From Streptomyces sp. CB01580 (GTDB lineage Bacteria; Actinomycetota; Actinomycetes; Streptomycetales; Streptomycetaceae), in assembly GCF_001905795.1 (NCBI RefSeq), contig NZ_LIXJ01000021.1, positions 62,001-126,000 on the forward strand: 64,000 nt of DNA, written 5' to 3'. Below, one piece after another: positions 50,891 through 59,028 of this stretch (position 1 is the stretch's first letter; the number at the start of each line of letters is the position of its first letter). Made by a program: the position numbers and the translations under genes. The notes below the pieces were generated by a model, which saw nothing but the letters and a program-made list of their open reading frames with translations, had not been told where the DNA came from and made no database searches.

Positions 50891-52311
50891 TCCGTCGGCA
50901 GACGTACGGTCACGGCGAGCCCGCCCCCGGGCCCGGGCACCGCCGTGACCGTACCGTCGTGCGCGACCGCGATGGAGCGCACGATCGACAGGCCCAGCCC
51001 CGACCCGCGCCCCATCCGGTCCCTGCCCTCACCGCGCCGGAACGGCTCGAACAGCCCGGGGACGTCCTCGGCGTCCACCACCGGCCCGGTATTGCGCACC
51101 TCCAGCAGCACGCTCTCGCCGGCCGTCACCGCCGACACCTCCACGGTCCCGTCGGGCACGTTGTACGTGACGGCGTTGGCCAGCAGGTTCGCCACCAGCT
51201 GGGCCAGCAGCATCCGGTTACCCCGCACCGTGCAGGGCCCGGTGTCGACCCGCACACCCGGGTGCCGGGCCGCCTCCTCCGACACGACCCGCGCGAAGTC
51301 CACCTCCTCCCGCTCGCCCGCCGCGAGCCCGCGTTCGCTGCGGGCCAGGACCAGCAACCCCTCGATGAGCCGTTCGCTGCGCCGGTTGTTGTCCAGCAGC
51401 GTCTGCCGGGTCCGTACGAGATCCTCCTGGGACGGGTCGTCCAGGCCGATCTGGATCGCGGCCCGCTGGGTGGCGAGCGGGGTCCGCAGTTCGTGCGAGG
51501 CGTTGGCGATGAACCGCCGCTGGCTGTCGAACGCCTTCTCCAGCCGGGCCAGCAGGGCGTCGAGGGTGTCGCCGAGTTCCTTCAGCTCGTCGTCGGGGCC
51601 ATGGGCCGCGATGCGCTCGTGGAGGGTGTGCTCGGAGAGCCGGCGCGCCTTGGCGGTCATGGTGTGGACGGGACGCAGGACCCGCCCCGCGGTCCACCAT
51701 CCCACCCCGACCGCGCACGCCGTCATGACGAGCAGCGAGGCGACGGACCAGATGAGCAGCTGATGACCGGCGGCGTCGCTGACGTGGTCGGTGAGGTCGT
51801 AGACGGTCGGCGGCCCGAGCGTGCGCCGGGTGACGAGGGGGCCGTTGACGGCGTAACCGGGCTGGACGACCGCGGCCGTGCGCGCGATGTCCCGCGCCTG
51901 GGAGTCCGTGCCCGCGCGCGAGGCGAGGTTGACGGTGGCGAGCAGTGCCGTGCCCAGCACCAGGAAGGCCCCGCCGTACACGAGCGCGATCCGGGTCCGG
52001 ATCGTGGAATGCCGGATGAGCGGCGGACAGCGCAGGCGCGGGACGCGGAAGACGCGCGGTACGCGAAAGGCGGCACCGGGAACACGAGGCGCTCGCGGCA
52101 CGCGCGCGGCATCACGCGGAACGCGCCCGCCCTGACACGGCACACGCGCGGCATCACGGTGTACCCGCGACGCACGCTTCCCGCACACCCCACACTTCCC
52201 GTGCGACGAGCCAGACGAGCCAGACGGGCGTGACGGGCGTGACGAGGGAGACGAGGGAGACGAGCCCGACGCACCCGACGCACCCGACGACGGAGAGGAA
52301 TCGCCGTTCAC
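50824..52311 (-). CDS. OmpR-coupled sensor histidine kinase with repeat-rich N-terminus
   Basis: A 495-residue kinase. The ordinary kinase starts at ~100 (RHSTIRTRIALVYGGAFLV, TM1), has an extracytoplasmic loop, TM2 (~185-205), HAMP, the H-box FIANASHELRTPLATQR, N-box VANLLANAVTY and G-box GRGSGLGLSIVR. The first ~95 residues are Ser/Pro/Gly and then RVPRDAARVPR-type repeats not expected in the family. The GTG at 52311 overlaps the regulator's stop (GTGA), which supports the long form; internal GTG codons are alternatives. The 3' end overlaps the vWA gene by 67 bp. Confidence 0.85.
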   Translation of the reverse strand: MNGDSSPSSGASGASGSSPSSPSSRPSRPSGSSGSSHGKCGVCGKRASRVHRDAARVPCQGGRVPRDAARVPRAPRVPGAAFRVPRVFRVPRLRCPPLIRHSTIRTRIALVYGGAFLVLGTALLATVNLASRAGTDSQARDIARTAAVVQPGYAVNGPLVTRRTLGPPTVYDLTDHVSDAAGHQLLIWSVASLLVMTACAVGVGWWTAGRVLRPVHTMTAKARRLSEHTLHERIAAHGPDDELKELGDTLDALLARLEKAFDSQRRFIANASHELRTPLATQRAAIQIGLDDPSQEDLVRTRQTLLDNNRRSERLIEGLLVLARSERGLAAGEREEVDFARVVSEEAARHPGVRVDTGPCTVRGNRMLLAQLVANLLANAVTYNVPDGTVEVSAVTAGESVLLEVRNTGPVVDAEDVPGLFEPFRRGEGRDRMGRGSGLGLSIVRSIAVAHDGTVTAVPGPGGGLAVTVRLPTDQASVAAARSAIQAGRAARTSR

Positions 52312-52961
52312 AGGGCGTACCCCACACCCTGCACCGTACGGATCAGCGCGGGTTCCCCGAGCTTCCCCCGCAGCTTGCTCATGCAGACCCGGACGGCTCC
52401 GGTGAAGGGGTCGGCGTTGGCGTCCCAGGCCCGCTCCAGCAGCTCCTCCGCGCTGACGGTCGCACCGTCGGCCTCCAGCAGCAGCTGGAGCACCGAGAAC
52501 TCCTTCGGCGAGAGGTCGAGTTCCCGGCCCTCCCGGGAGGCGGTGCGCCGCACGGTGTCGAGCCGGATGCCGTGCCGTTCCAGCTGCGGTGGTACGGGGC
52601 GCGCGCTGCGCCGCCGCAGCGCCCGTACCCGCGAGACCAGCTCCGGGAACTCGAAGGGCTTGCCCAGGTAGTCGTCGGCACCGAGATCGAGCCCGGCGAC
52701 CCGGTCCTCCATGGAACCGGCGGCGGTGAGCATCAGGATCCTGGTCCGGGAGCCGGTGGCGACCAGTTTGCGCGCCACGTCGTCGCCGTGCACCCGTGGC
52801 AGATCACGGTCGAGGACGACGACGTCGTAGTCGTGCAGCCCCAGGTAGGCGAGGGCGGCGTCACCGCTGTACACGGTGTCGACGGCGAATCCGGCCCGTC
52901 GCAGCCCGGTGGCGACCAACTCCGCCAGCATCTCCTCGTCCTCGGCGACCAGTACCCGCAT
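52308..52961 (-). CDS. OmpR-family response regulator
   Basis: A 217-residue regulator: receiver domain (LVAEDEEM acidic pocket, phospho-acceptor in VVVLDRDLPRVHG, Lys in YLGKPFEFPEL) and C-terminal winged helix (LSPKEFSVLQLLLEADG to VQGVGYAL). Its stop overlaps the kinase start by 4 nt, so this is a two-gene operon with the regulator first. ATG 52961 gives the canonical MRVLVAEDEE. Targets unknown. Confidence 0.94.
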   Translation of the reverse strand: MRVLVAEDEEMLAELVATGLRRAGFAVDTVYSGDAALAYLGLHDYDVVVLDRDLPRVHGDDVARKLVATGSRTRILMLTAAGSMEDRVAGLDLGADDYLGKPFEFPELVSRVRALRRRSARPVPPQLERHGIRLDTVRRTASREGRELDLSPKEFSVLQLLLEADGATVSAEELLERAWDANADPFTGAVRVCMSKLRGKLGEPALIRTVQGVGYAL

Positions 52962-53153
52962 CGTGATGTCCCCTGCTTCGTGTGCCCCGTGCATGCGTGT
53001 CCACTCCCTCCCAGGATGCGTCTTTGTTAGGGGAAGGCATGTTTCGCAGAGGTCTCCGCACGGCCCGGGGCGTCCCGGCACGCTCCCGGCCCCGACCGCC
53101 ACCGGCCGTAATCGGTGTGAGTCGATCTTCGGCAGGCCGTTAGGATTTTGCCC

Positions 53154-54785
53154 ATGGCGGCCACTGGATCCGAGAAGCAGGGGGCGACGGCGTACTACGT
53201 CTCGACCCCCATCTACTACGTCAACGACGCTCCTCACCTGGGCCACGCCTACACGACCGTCGCAGGCGACGTGCTCACGCGCTGGCACCGCCAGCGCGGC
53301 GAGAAGGTGTGGTACCTCACCGGCACGGACGAGCACGGTCAGAAGATCATGCGCACTGCCGAGGCGAACGATGTCACCCCGCAGGAGTGGTGCGACAAGC
53401 TCGTGGAGGAGGCGTGGAAGCCCCTCTGGGAGCACCTGAACATCGCGAACGACGACTTCATCCGTACGACGGAGAAGCGGCACACCGACCGGGTGCAGGA
53501 GTTCGTGCAGGACCTGTACGACAAGGGTGAGATCTACAAGGGCGGCTACGAGGGCCCGTACTGCGTGGGATGCGAGGAGTACAAGCTCCCCGGCGACCTG
53601 ATCGAGGACGAGGACGGCGTCAAGCTGTGCCCGATCCACAAGAAGCCGGTGGAGATCCTCAAGGAGGAGAACTACTTCTTCAAGCTGAGCGCGTACGGCC
53701 CGAAGCTGCTGGAGTTCTACGCGAACAACCCCGGCTTCGTGCAGCCCGAGTCCGCCCGCAACGAGGTCGTGAACTTCGTCCGGCAGGGTCTCCAGGACCT
53801 GTCCATCTCGCGCTCCACCTTCGACTGGGGCGTCCCGGTGCCGTGGGACGAGAAGCACGTCATCTACGTGTGGGTCGACGCGCTGCTGAACTACGCCACG
53901 GCGGTCGGCTACGGCGCCAACCAGGAGAAGTTCGACGGGACGTTCCCGGCGAACGTGCACCTGGTGGGCAAGGACATCCTCCGCTTCCACGCGGTGATCT
54001 GGCCCGCGATGCTGATGGCGCAGGGCCTGCCGCTGCCGGGCAAGGTCGCGGCCAACGGCTGGCTGATGGTCGGCGGCGAGAAGATGTCGAAGTCGAACCT
54101 GACCGGCATCAAGCCGCAGGACCTGACCTCGCACTTCGGCGTGGACGCGTACCGCTGGTACTTCCTGCGCGCCATCGCGTTCGGCAGCGACGGCTCGTTC
54201 TCCTGGGAGGACTTCTCCGCCCGGTACACCTCCGAGCTGGCCAACGACTACGGCAACCTCGCCTCGCGCGTCGCCGCGATGGTCGGCAAGTACTTCGACG
54301 GAGTGCTCCCGGAGGCCACCGCCGCGGGCGACGCCGAGAAGGCCGTCCAGGAGGGGCTTGCGAAGGCCGTCGCCACGGCCGACCAGAAGATCGGCGAGGA
54401 GCTGGACTTCCAGGCCGGCATCCTGGCGATCTTCGACTTCGTGAAGCAGGTCAACGGCTACATCACGGAGCAGGAGCCCTGGAAGGTCGCCAAGGCTGCG
54501 TTCTCCGATGCTGCTGACGCAGCGGGCTCTCCCGAGGGCCGGGCCCGCCTCGCGACGATCCTGTACACGGCCGCCGAGTCGCTGCGCGGTGTCGCGGTGC
54601 TGCTGAACGCCGTGATGCCGGAGACCTCGCAGAAGCTGTGGGACTCGCTGGGCGCCGAGGCGTCCCTGGGGGCGCTGTCCGACCAGCGCGTCCAGGAAGC
54701 GGGCGACTGGGGCCGCCTCCCGGCGGGCACCACGGTCACGAAGGGCGCGGTGCTGTTCCCCCGCCTGGAGGAGAAGCCGGCGTAA
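53154..54785 (+). CDS. metG: Methionyl-tRNA synthetase
   Basis: A 543-residue class I synthetase charging tRNA-Met for initiation and elongation. The HIGH motif lies in PHLGHAYTT, the KMSKS motif in GGEKMSKSN, and the connective peptide has the CVGCEEYK / CPIH metal-ligand region. It lacks the C-terminal EMAP-like dimerisation domain. Start ATG 53154 (TTAGGATTTTG upstream is a weak site). Divergent from the two-component pair and ended by a 12-bp hairpin. Confidence 0.97.
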   Translation: MAATGSEKQGATAYYVSTPIYYVNDAPHLGHAYTTVAGDVLTRWHRQRGEKVWYLTGTDEHGQKIMRTAEANDVTPQEWCDKLVEEAWKPLWEHLNIANDDFIRTTEKRHTDRVQEFVQDLYDKGEIYKGGYEGPYCVGCEEYKLPGDLIEDEDGVKLCPIHKKPVEILKEENYFFKLSAYGPKLLEFYANNPGFVQPESARNEVVNFVRQGLQDLSISRSTFDWGVPVPWDEKHVIYVWVDALLNYATAVGYGANQEKFDGTFPANVHLVGKDILRFHAVIWPAMLMAQGLPLPGKVAANGWLMVGGEKMSKSNLTGIKPQDLTSHFGVDAYRWYFLRAIAFGSDGSFSWEDFSARYTSELANDYGNLASRVAAMVGKYFDGVLPEATAAGDAEKAVQEGLAKAVATADQKIGEELDFQAGILAIFDFVKQVNGYITEQEPWKVAKAAFSDAADAAGSPEGRARLATILYTAAESLRGVAVLLNAVMPETSQKLWDSLGAEASLGALSDQRVQEAGDWGRLPAGTTVTKGAVLFPRLEEKPA

Positions 54786-54810
54786 CGCACGCCTCTCCCG
54801 CGCGAACGGT

Positions 54811-54851
54811 GAGGGCCGGGACATCTGCTCGACGCAGCGGTCCCGGCCCTC
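54811..54851. terminator. metG terminator
   Basis: GAGGGCCGGGAC (54811-54822) and GTCCCGGCCCTC (54840-54851), perfect 12-bp stem between convergent metG and Uma2 genes. Confidence 0.85.
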
Positions 54852-54900
54852 GATCGTGCGCGCACACCACCGGCGCACTCGTTTCGTCGAACCCGGTCCT

Positions 54901-55482
54901 TCAGCGAACCCAGTCCTTCAGCGGCTCGGTGTCCAGCTCGATGCCGACCGGGTCGGGCAGCTCGACGGTCTTCCCGTACGGCACCGTCACCACGCGCTCG
55001 TACCGCACGCCGTCGGGCTCCGAGTGCACCTTGACCTCGCAACTGTCGCGGTCGATCAGCAGATAGACGGGAATCCCGGTCTCGGCGTAGGCGCGCGGCT
55101 TCTCGACCCGGTCCCGGCGGTCGGTGTCCTCGTCGTAGGAGGTCACCTCGACGACCATGAGCACGCCGTCGGGACTGGCCCACTCCCCCTGACCGACGAA
55201 AGCGCCGCTGCGGGCGAGCGAACCATCCGGACGTGCGTTGCCCTTGCGGTACGTCCCGATCCGCAGCCCCTGCTCGGCGTACAGCCATCGCGCCGAGTCG
55301 GCCTGCATGCACAGGCGCGTCAACCACTCGATGATTCGCCCGTGATCCCCATCCGGCACGGCCTTGACCCCCAGTTTCCCGTTCACGAACTCCAGACGCA
55401 GCGCTTCGTCGGCGCGTATGGCGTGACGGGCGAGGTCCTCGAAGACCTCCTGGGTCAGCACGCTCTCCTCAACCACGGTCAT
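54901..55482 (-). CDS. Uma2/DUF820 family (PD-(D/E)xK fold) endonuclease-like protein
   Basis: A 193-residue protein of the Uma2 family, a restriction-endonuclease-like fold. The catalytic acid and E-x-K-like region are seen in ARPDGSLARSGAF (D), MVVEVTS (E) and RVEKPRAYAE (K). AGGAGG 5 nt upstream fixes ATG 55482. Many Streptomyces encode dozens of such genes; their role is unknown. Confidence 0.9.
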   Translation of the reverse strand: MTVVEESVLTQEVFEDLARHAIRADEALRLEFVNGKLGVKAVPDGDHGRIIEWLTRLCMQADSARWLYAEQGLRIGTYRKGNARPDGSLARSGAFVGQGEWASPDGVLMVVEVTSYDEDTDRRDRVEKPRAYAETGIPVYLLIDRDSCEVKVHSEPDGVRYERVVTVPYGKTVELPDPVGIELDTEPLKDWVR

Positions 55483-55566
55483 CACTGCCTCCTGCCGGAA
55501 ACGGAACGGCGTCCGGAAACGGGACTGCGTCCAGCGTACGGACACACGCCCTGGCCGGGGCTCGCT

Positions 55567-56442
55567 TCACCGCTCAAGCCACTCGGCGTCCCCCATCACC
55601 ACCACAGGGTTCTTCCGCGGGTCGAGCAGCTTCAGCAGTTCCTTCATGTGCTCCACGGGCAGCGAGACACAGCCCTGCGTCGGGCCCCCATGATCCACGT
55701 GGAGCCAGATGCCGCCGCCCCGCTCCTGGCCGAGCGGGCGTTCGCGGTCCAGGGGGGAGACACCGGGGGTCCGGTTGTAGTCGATCGCGACGACGTAATC
55801 GAAAGAGCCTTCGAGGGGTTCACCGTCGAACCCTTCGCCGCTCACGGTGTAGGCCGGGTCCTGTTCGTACGGGAACACGGTGTTCGGCGCCGCGGACCGA
55901 CCGCCCGCCGCCGTCAGCCCGTAGACCCCGGTCGGGGTGCGGAGGTCACCCTCCCGGTGGTTGTCGGCCCAGCCGTTCAGCCCGTTGTGGGCCGCCCAAC
56001 GGGGGGTGGCCGCCCGCCAGCCCCGGGCGGGGTCGTCGCGGGTGTAGAGCGTGGCAGTGGACAGGCTGGAGTCGTAGGCGTCGCCGGTGACCACGAGCGC
56101 CTGCCGGGTCTCGGCCGGAATCCGGCCCCTGGTCCGCAGCCCCAGCCCGGGGATCAGGGCGGGCTGGACGCCCGGGACCTGCGGCGCTGGCGCGGCGGCC
56201 CGTCCCGGCGGCCCGTCCGCCTGCGAGCCCGCGGACGGCTTCCGACCACCCCGCCCGTCCCCGGCCTGCGCCCCGGCGGTCCCGGTGGAGGAGGCGGACG
56301 GCGCCGGGGTGGCGCGGGAGGCGATGTCGGTGACGGCCGTATCGCCACAGGCGGCGAGCGCCAGGATCGCGACAACGCAGGCACCGGCCCGGACGGCGGA
56401 CGGAGGGCGACGCCGGGCGGCCGACGTACGGGACACGGACAC
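55567..56442 (-). CDS. L,D-transpeptidase (YkuD) lipoprotein
   Basis: A 291-residue lipoprotein. The signal peptide ends in a lipobox (ILALAACGDT), followed by a Pro/Ala/Gly linker (~40-90) and the YkuD domain (~120-285). The active-site segment is LHVDHGGPTQGCVSLP with catalytic His and Cys. Forms or edits 3-3 peptidoglycan cross-links outside the membrane. GTG 56442 is favoured over the upstream ATG 56517 because it gives a normal signal peptide and follows GAGGAGAGAG. Confidence 0.87.
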   Translation of the reverse strand: MSVSRTSAARRRPPSAVRAGACVVAILALAACGDTAVTDIASRATPAPSASSTGTAGAQAGDGRGGRKPSAGSQADGPPGRAAAPAPQVPGVQPALIPGLGLRTRGRIPAETRQALVVTGDAYDSSLSTATLYTRDDPARGWRAATPRWAAHNGLNGWADNHREGDLRTPTGVYGLTAAGGRSAAPNTVFPYEQDPAYTVSGEGFDGEPLEGSFDYVVAIDYNRTPGVSPLDRERPLGQERGGGIWLHVDHGGPTQGCVSLPVEHMKELLKLLDPRKNPVVVMGDAEWLER

Positions 56443-56695
56443 GGGCTCTCTCTCCTCAGCGGACGTGCGGCGGCGCGGTGCGACGCGGGCCGGGTAGATC
56501 GGGTCGGTCACGGACATGCGGCTCGAAGGGACTCGCCGTCACGCTCGGCCCCGCCGACCCCAGTCAACGCCGAGTCACGAGAACGCGAATCCGCACGAGG
56601 GCCATACGGCGGTATGTGCACCGCCATCGTTCGGCCGTTTGTCCTTGAGTCGGCCCCAGTCCCGGCCGCTGGAAGCGCGCGGAGCGGTCCGGCGA

Positions 56696-56902
56696 TCAGT
56701 GCCACGCGGGTTCCAGCGCTCGAAGGCGCGCGGTACGCAGCCGCACCCGCACGAAGAACGCGTCCTGGTCGGCGTCGAGCCCGGCCAGCAGCCCTTGGTG
56801 GAGTCGCCAGGCGTCAGCGCCGATCTCGTACGAGCACCGCGTGCACCGGTACGCGTCTCCTCGGGACGGGCACAGTCGTCCACCGCATGAAGGGCAGTTC
56901 AC
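56696..56902 (-). CDS. Small zinc-ribbon protein
   Basis: A 68-residue protein with CPSC (N-terminus) and CTRC motifs 17 residues apart and then DAWRLHQGLLAGLDADQDAF. The GTG at 56902 overlaps the stop of the Cys/His-rich gene upstream (GTGA). A zinc-binding module is the likely fold. Overlaps the frame at 56814-57008 in its first half. Confidence 0.55.
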   Translation of the reverse strand: MNCPSCGGRLCPSRGDAYRCTRCSYEIGADAWRLHQGLLAGLDADQDAFFVRVRLRTARLRALEPAWH

Positions 56903-57008
56903 CCGGCTCCCCGTATCTGTGTCCAGGCATGGTGTTTCCGCAGCTCCAACACGTCCACCAGCCACCGACGTTCCGGCTCATCCGCTTGCCGCATCGAGGA
57001 CACTGCAT
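56814..57008 (-). CDS. Possible zinc-ribbon ORF overlapping neighbours
   Basis: A 64-residue frame with a good ribbon CPRCGKRMSRNVGGWW then CWSC, preceded by GGGAGGT 4 nt before the ATG at 57008. It overlaps the flanking frames by 110 and 89 bp. Either a genuine overlapping gene or the original frame of the upstream gene before a frameshift. Confidence 0.45.
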   Translation of the reverse strand: MQCPRCGKRMSRNVGGWWTCWSCGNTMPGHRYGEPGELPFMRWTTVPVPRRRVPVHAVLVRDRR

Positions 57009-57201
57009 ACGACCTCCCGTTCTCTCGGCAGCGGTGCCATGCGGGCCGGTGGCAGGGGCAGGCGCACCGCCGGTCCTCGATCGGCACCTCCCACTCCGGA
57101 GCTCCCGGCCGTCGCGTGACGCCCGGCCCCGGACACTCCTCGTGCTCACCGATCCGACACGCAGGCGCGAGCCCCGGCCGGGCCGACGTCCGCGCGGTCA
57201 T
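56899..57201 (-). CDS. Small Cys/His-rich protein
   Basis: A 100-residue protein with CRIGEHEECPG and RRCACPCHR Cys clusters in its first half. Its ATG overlaps the previous stop (ATGA) and its stop overlaps the next GTG (GTGA), which argues for a translationally coupled chain. The second half may be out of frame relative to an ancestral gene (see 56814-57008). Function unknown. Confidence 0.5.
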   Translation of the reverse strand: MTARTSARPGLAPACRIGEHEECPGPGVTRRPGAPEWEVPIEDRRCACPCHRPAWHRCRENGRSYAVSSMRQADEPERRWLVDVLELRKHHAWTQIRGAG

Positions 57202-57545
57202 GGCCGTTCGCCGTACGAAACCAGGCGGCGCTGCTCCCGGCACGGGGCGCACGCGTACAGGGCGGTCCCGGGGTCCGATCCCTGGTCGACGATCTCGATC
57301 AGGACGGTGGTCCCGGACGGGCCCTTGTGCCAGTGGCACCAGCCGGATCCGGGGTTCGCGACCGCCGGAATCGGTTGTGGACGCGATTGCGCCGTCACTC
57401 CACCCCCCTTGCACCGGTCGCACCGACAGGCCGGAAACTCCGCCGACAGCTCCACCGTCTCGGCCGGAACGACCTCGGCCTTCGGCCGGACGACACGCGT
57501 CCGCCCGTACCGGTCCACCTCGTACACCTTGATCGTCATCGACAT
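57198..57545 (-). CDS. Hypothetical Cys-rich protein
   Basis: A 115-residue protein beginning MSMTIKVYEVDRYGRTRVVR. It carries CRCDRC, CHWH and CAPC clusters, so it probably binds zinc. GAGG ~7 nt upstream supports ATG 57545 (alternative 57539). First member of the overlapping small-gene chain. Such genes are typical of actinobacterial accessory regions; function unknown. Confidence 0.6.
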   Translation of the reverse strand: MSMTIKVYEVDRYGRTRVVRPKAEVVPAETVELSAEFPACRCDRCKGGGVTAQSRPQPIPAVANPGSGWCHWHKGPSGTTVLIEIVDQGSDPGTALYACAPCREQRRLVSYGERP

Positions 57546-57711
57546 CCCGGACCTCGCCGACGCGCTGCCGGCTGCGCCGGGCCCCGGAATGCGTGCCAAC
57601 TCCGGCCTGTCCGGGGCACGGTCGGGCACGAGATGCCTGCCCAGCAGGTGGTGCGGGTGCGGCCGATCGGCGTCCGGTACGCGGCATCCGCCGTCCTTAC
57701 CGGTACCCCGG

Positions 57712-57969
57712 TCATGTCGTTCCCACGTGGTTGGAGGCAGGAACGGCAAGGAAGTACCCGGTGCGGGCGGCGCACTGCCGCTCGCTTCCCCGCTCGCTCA
57801 TCTCATACTCGAAACCCGTGGCGCAGCCTCCACCGATGACGGCGACGTCTTCCACGAGCGGCCTGTGCAACGGGCTGCTCGCGCGATGACGCAACTCGGG
57901 TGCAAGCGCGGCCTGTGGCCCATGACCTCGTGAGTGGTCCACCAATTTCTGAAGGTCGGTAGCGTCCAT
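57712..57969 (-). CDS. Hypothetical protein
   Basis: An 85-residue frame (MDATDLQKLVDHSRGHGPQA to ...PASNHVGTT) with GC3 near 75% and the sequence VEDVAVIGGGCATGFEYEM. No family recognised. Divergent from the SLOG-like gene (start 58006). The stretch 57546-57711 between it and the next minus gene shows nothing clear. Confidence 0.4.
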   Translation of the reverse strand: MDATDLQKLVDHSRGHGPQAALAPELRHRASSPLHRPLVEDVAVIGGGCATGFEYEMSERGSERQCAARTGYFLAVPASNHVGTT

Positions 57970-58005
57970 GCACCGACACTCTCAAGCGAGCCGGGACGGC
58001 GGGAT

Positions 58006-58482
58006 ATGACGACCCATGACACGAAGTTGATCAAGAAAGCGGTGACGATCACCGGCACCCGGAACACAGGACATCGCCCGCCCGTCGCATACGACCAGCT
58101 CTTCACCGACTATCTGGGCCCCTTCGTGCACGGCGGCCACTTCTACCTGGGAGGCGCAATGGGCATCGACTCACTCAGCCTGCTCTGGCTCGCGGAGCGG
58201 ACCGACGCGGGAATCACGGTCGTGGCTCCGGGCACCGTGGGTCAACAACCGGCCGAGGCGCAGCAGGCCATCACTCGAACGAGAGACCGTATCGCGGAGA
58301 TCGTCGAACTCGGCGCGGCCGATCTGCGGGCCTCCGCGTACCACGCACGGAACCAATGGATGGTCGACCACACCTCGTTGACCATCGGGTTTCCCCATGC
58401 CACGGAGCCGTCGTCCGGTACGTGGCAAACGATCGACTACACGGCGGAACAGGGGAAACCTCGGCTGATCGTCCCCGTGTAG
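58006..58482 (+). CDS. SLOG/DprA-like nucleotide-binding protein
   Basis: A 158-residue Rossmann-like protein. TITGTRNTGHRPP, the GG-containing loop GGHFYLGGAMGIDSLSLLWL and GITVVAPGT are the strand-loop signatures of the SLOG (DprA/YpsA/LOG-like) group, which binds nucleotides or nucleotide-derived ligands. ATG 58006 gives the natural start. Its last ~310 bp overlap, antisense, the open frame of the HAD gene. Solitary SLOG proteins often work as sensors or effectors in stress or anti-phage systems; here the partner is unclear. Confidence 0.72.
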   Translation: MTTHDTKLIKKAVTITGTRNTGHRPPVAYDQLFTDYLGPFVHGGHFYLGGAMGIDSLSLLWLAERTDAGITVVAPGTVGQQPAEAQQAITRTRDRIAEIVELGAADLRASAYHARNQWMVDHTSLTIGFPHATEPSSGTWQTIDYTAEQGKPRLIVPV

Positions 58483-59028
58483 CCGCCGGTCTGCTGCACC
58501 ATGTGCCGTACGAAGTCCGGCCGCGCGGGCGGGGAAGACGTCGTCCATGGGGTGGTCACCGACGTATAGGGTGTCCCGGGCCCTGGCCTGGGAGGCGTCG
58601 AGGACGCGTGCGAAGAAGTCCCCCGACGGCTTGGCGCAGCGCCATTCCTTGGAGGTGGCGATGAAGTCGGCCGGCAGATCCAGGTCGCGGAGCAGTTCCC
58701 CTGCGCGGATCGTCTGGTTGCCCGCGATGACGACCCGGACGCCGAGTTCCCGCAGTGCGGCGAGCGCGGGATGCACGTCCTCGTACAGGTCGGTCTCGTC
58801 GAGGTGTTCGCCGCGACCTGCGGCCTCGCGGGCCGCGTACTCGGCGGGGATGTCGATGCCGGGACGCAGGAGACGGAGGGCTTCCGCGTTGTCGAGGCCC
58901 TGGGCGGTGACGGCGCCGACGAGGGCGGACAGGGTGTGTCTGGGCACGGAGAGCCAGTCGGCCCAGGACGCCCAGTAACGGTCGTCGCGTACGAGGGTTT
59001 CACCGATGTCGAACACGATCGTCTTCAC
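58171..59028 (-). CDS. HAD-family hydrolase with a lost or replaced C-terminus
   Basis: The first ~170 residues are a HAD phosphatase-like protein: motif I FDIGETLV, motif II region VVIAGNQ, motif III Lys in KEWRCAKPSGDFF, motif IV YVGDHPMDDVFPA. After GLRTAHGA (around 58480) the frame runs antisense through the SLOG gene for a further ~110 residues with no HAD similarity. The natural final strand/helix is missing, so the gene has probably been truncated by rearrangement and reads through. May be non-functional. ATG 59028. Confidence 0.65.
   Translation of the reverse strand: MKTIVFDIGETLVRDDRYWASWADWLSVPRHTLSALVGAVTAQGLDNAEALRLLRPGIDIPAEYAAREAAGRGEHLDETDLYEDVHPALAALRELGVRVVIAGNQTIRAGELLRDLDLPADFIATSKEWRCAKPSGDFFARVLDASQARARDTLYVGDHPMDDVFPARAAGLRTAHGAADRRLHGDDQPRFPLFRRVVDRLPRTGRRLRGMGKPDGQRGVVDHPLVPCVVRGGPQIGRAEFDDLRDTVSRSSDGLLRLGRLLTHGARSHDRDSRVGPLREPEQAE

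Noticed and set aside
57712..57735. Second parS site at TCGTTCCCACGTGGTTGG
   Set aside because: Shares only the CACGTG core; flanks do not fit the parS consensus.
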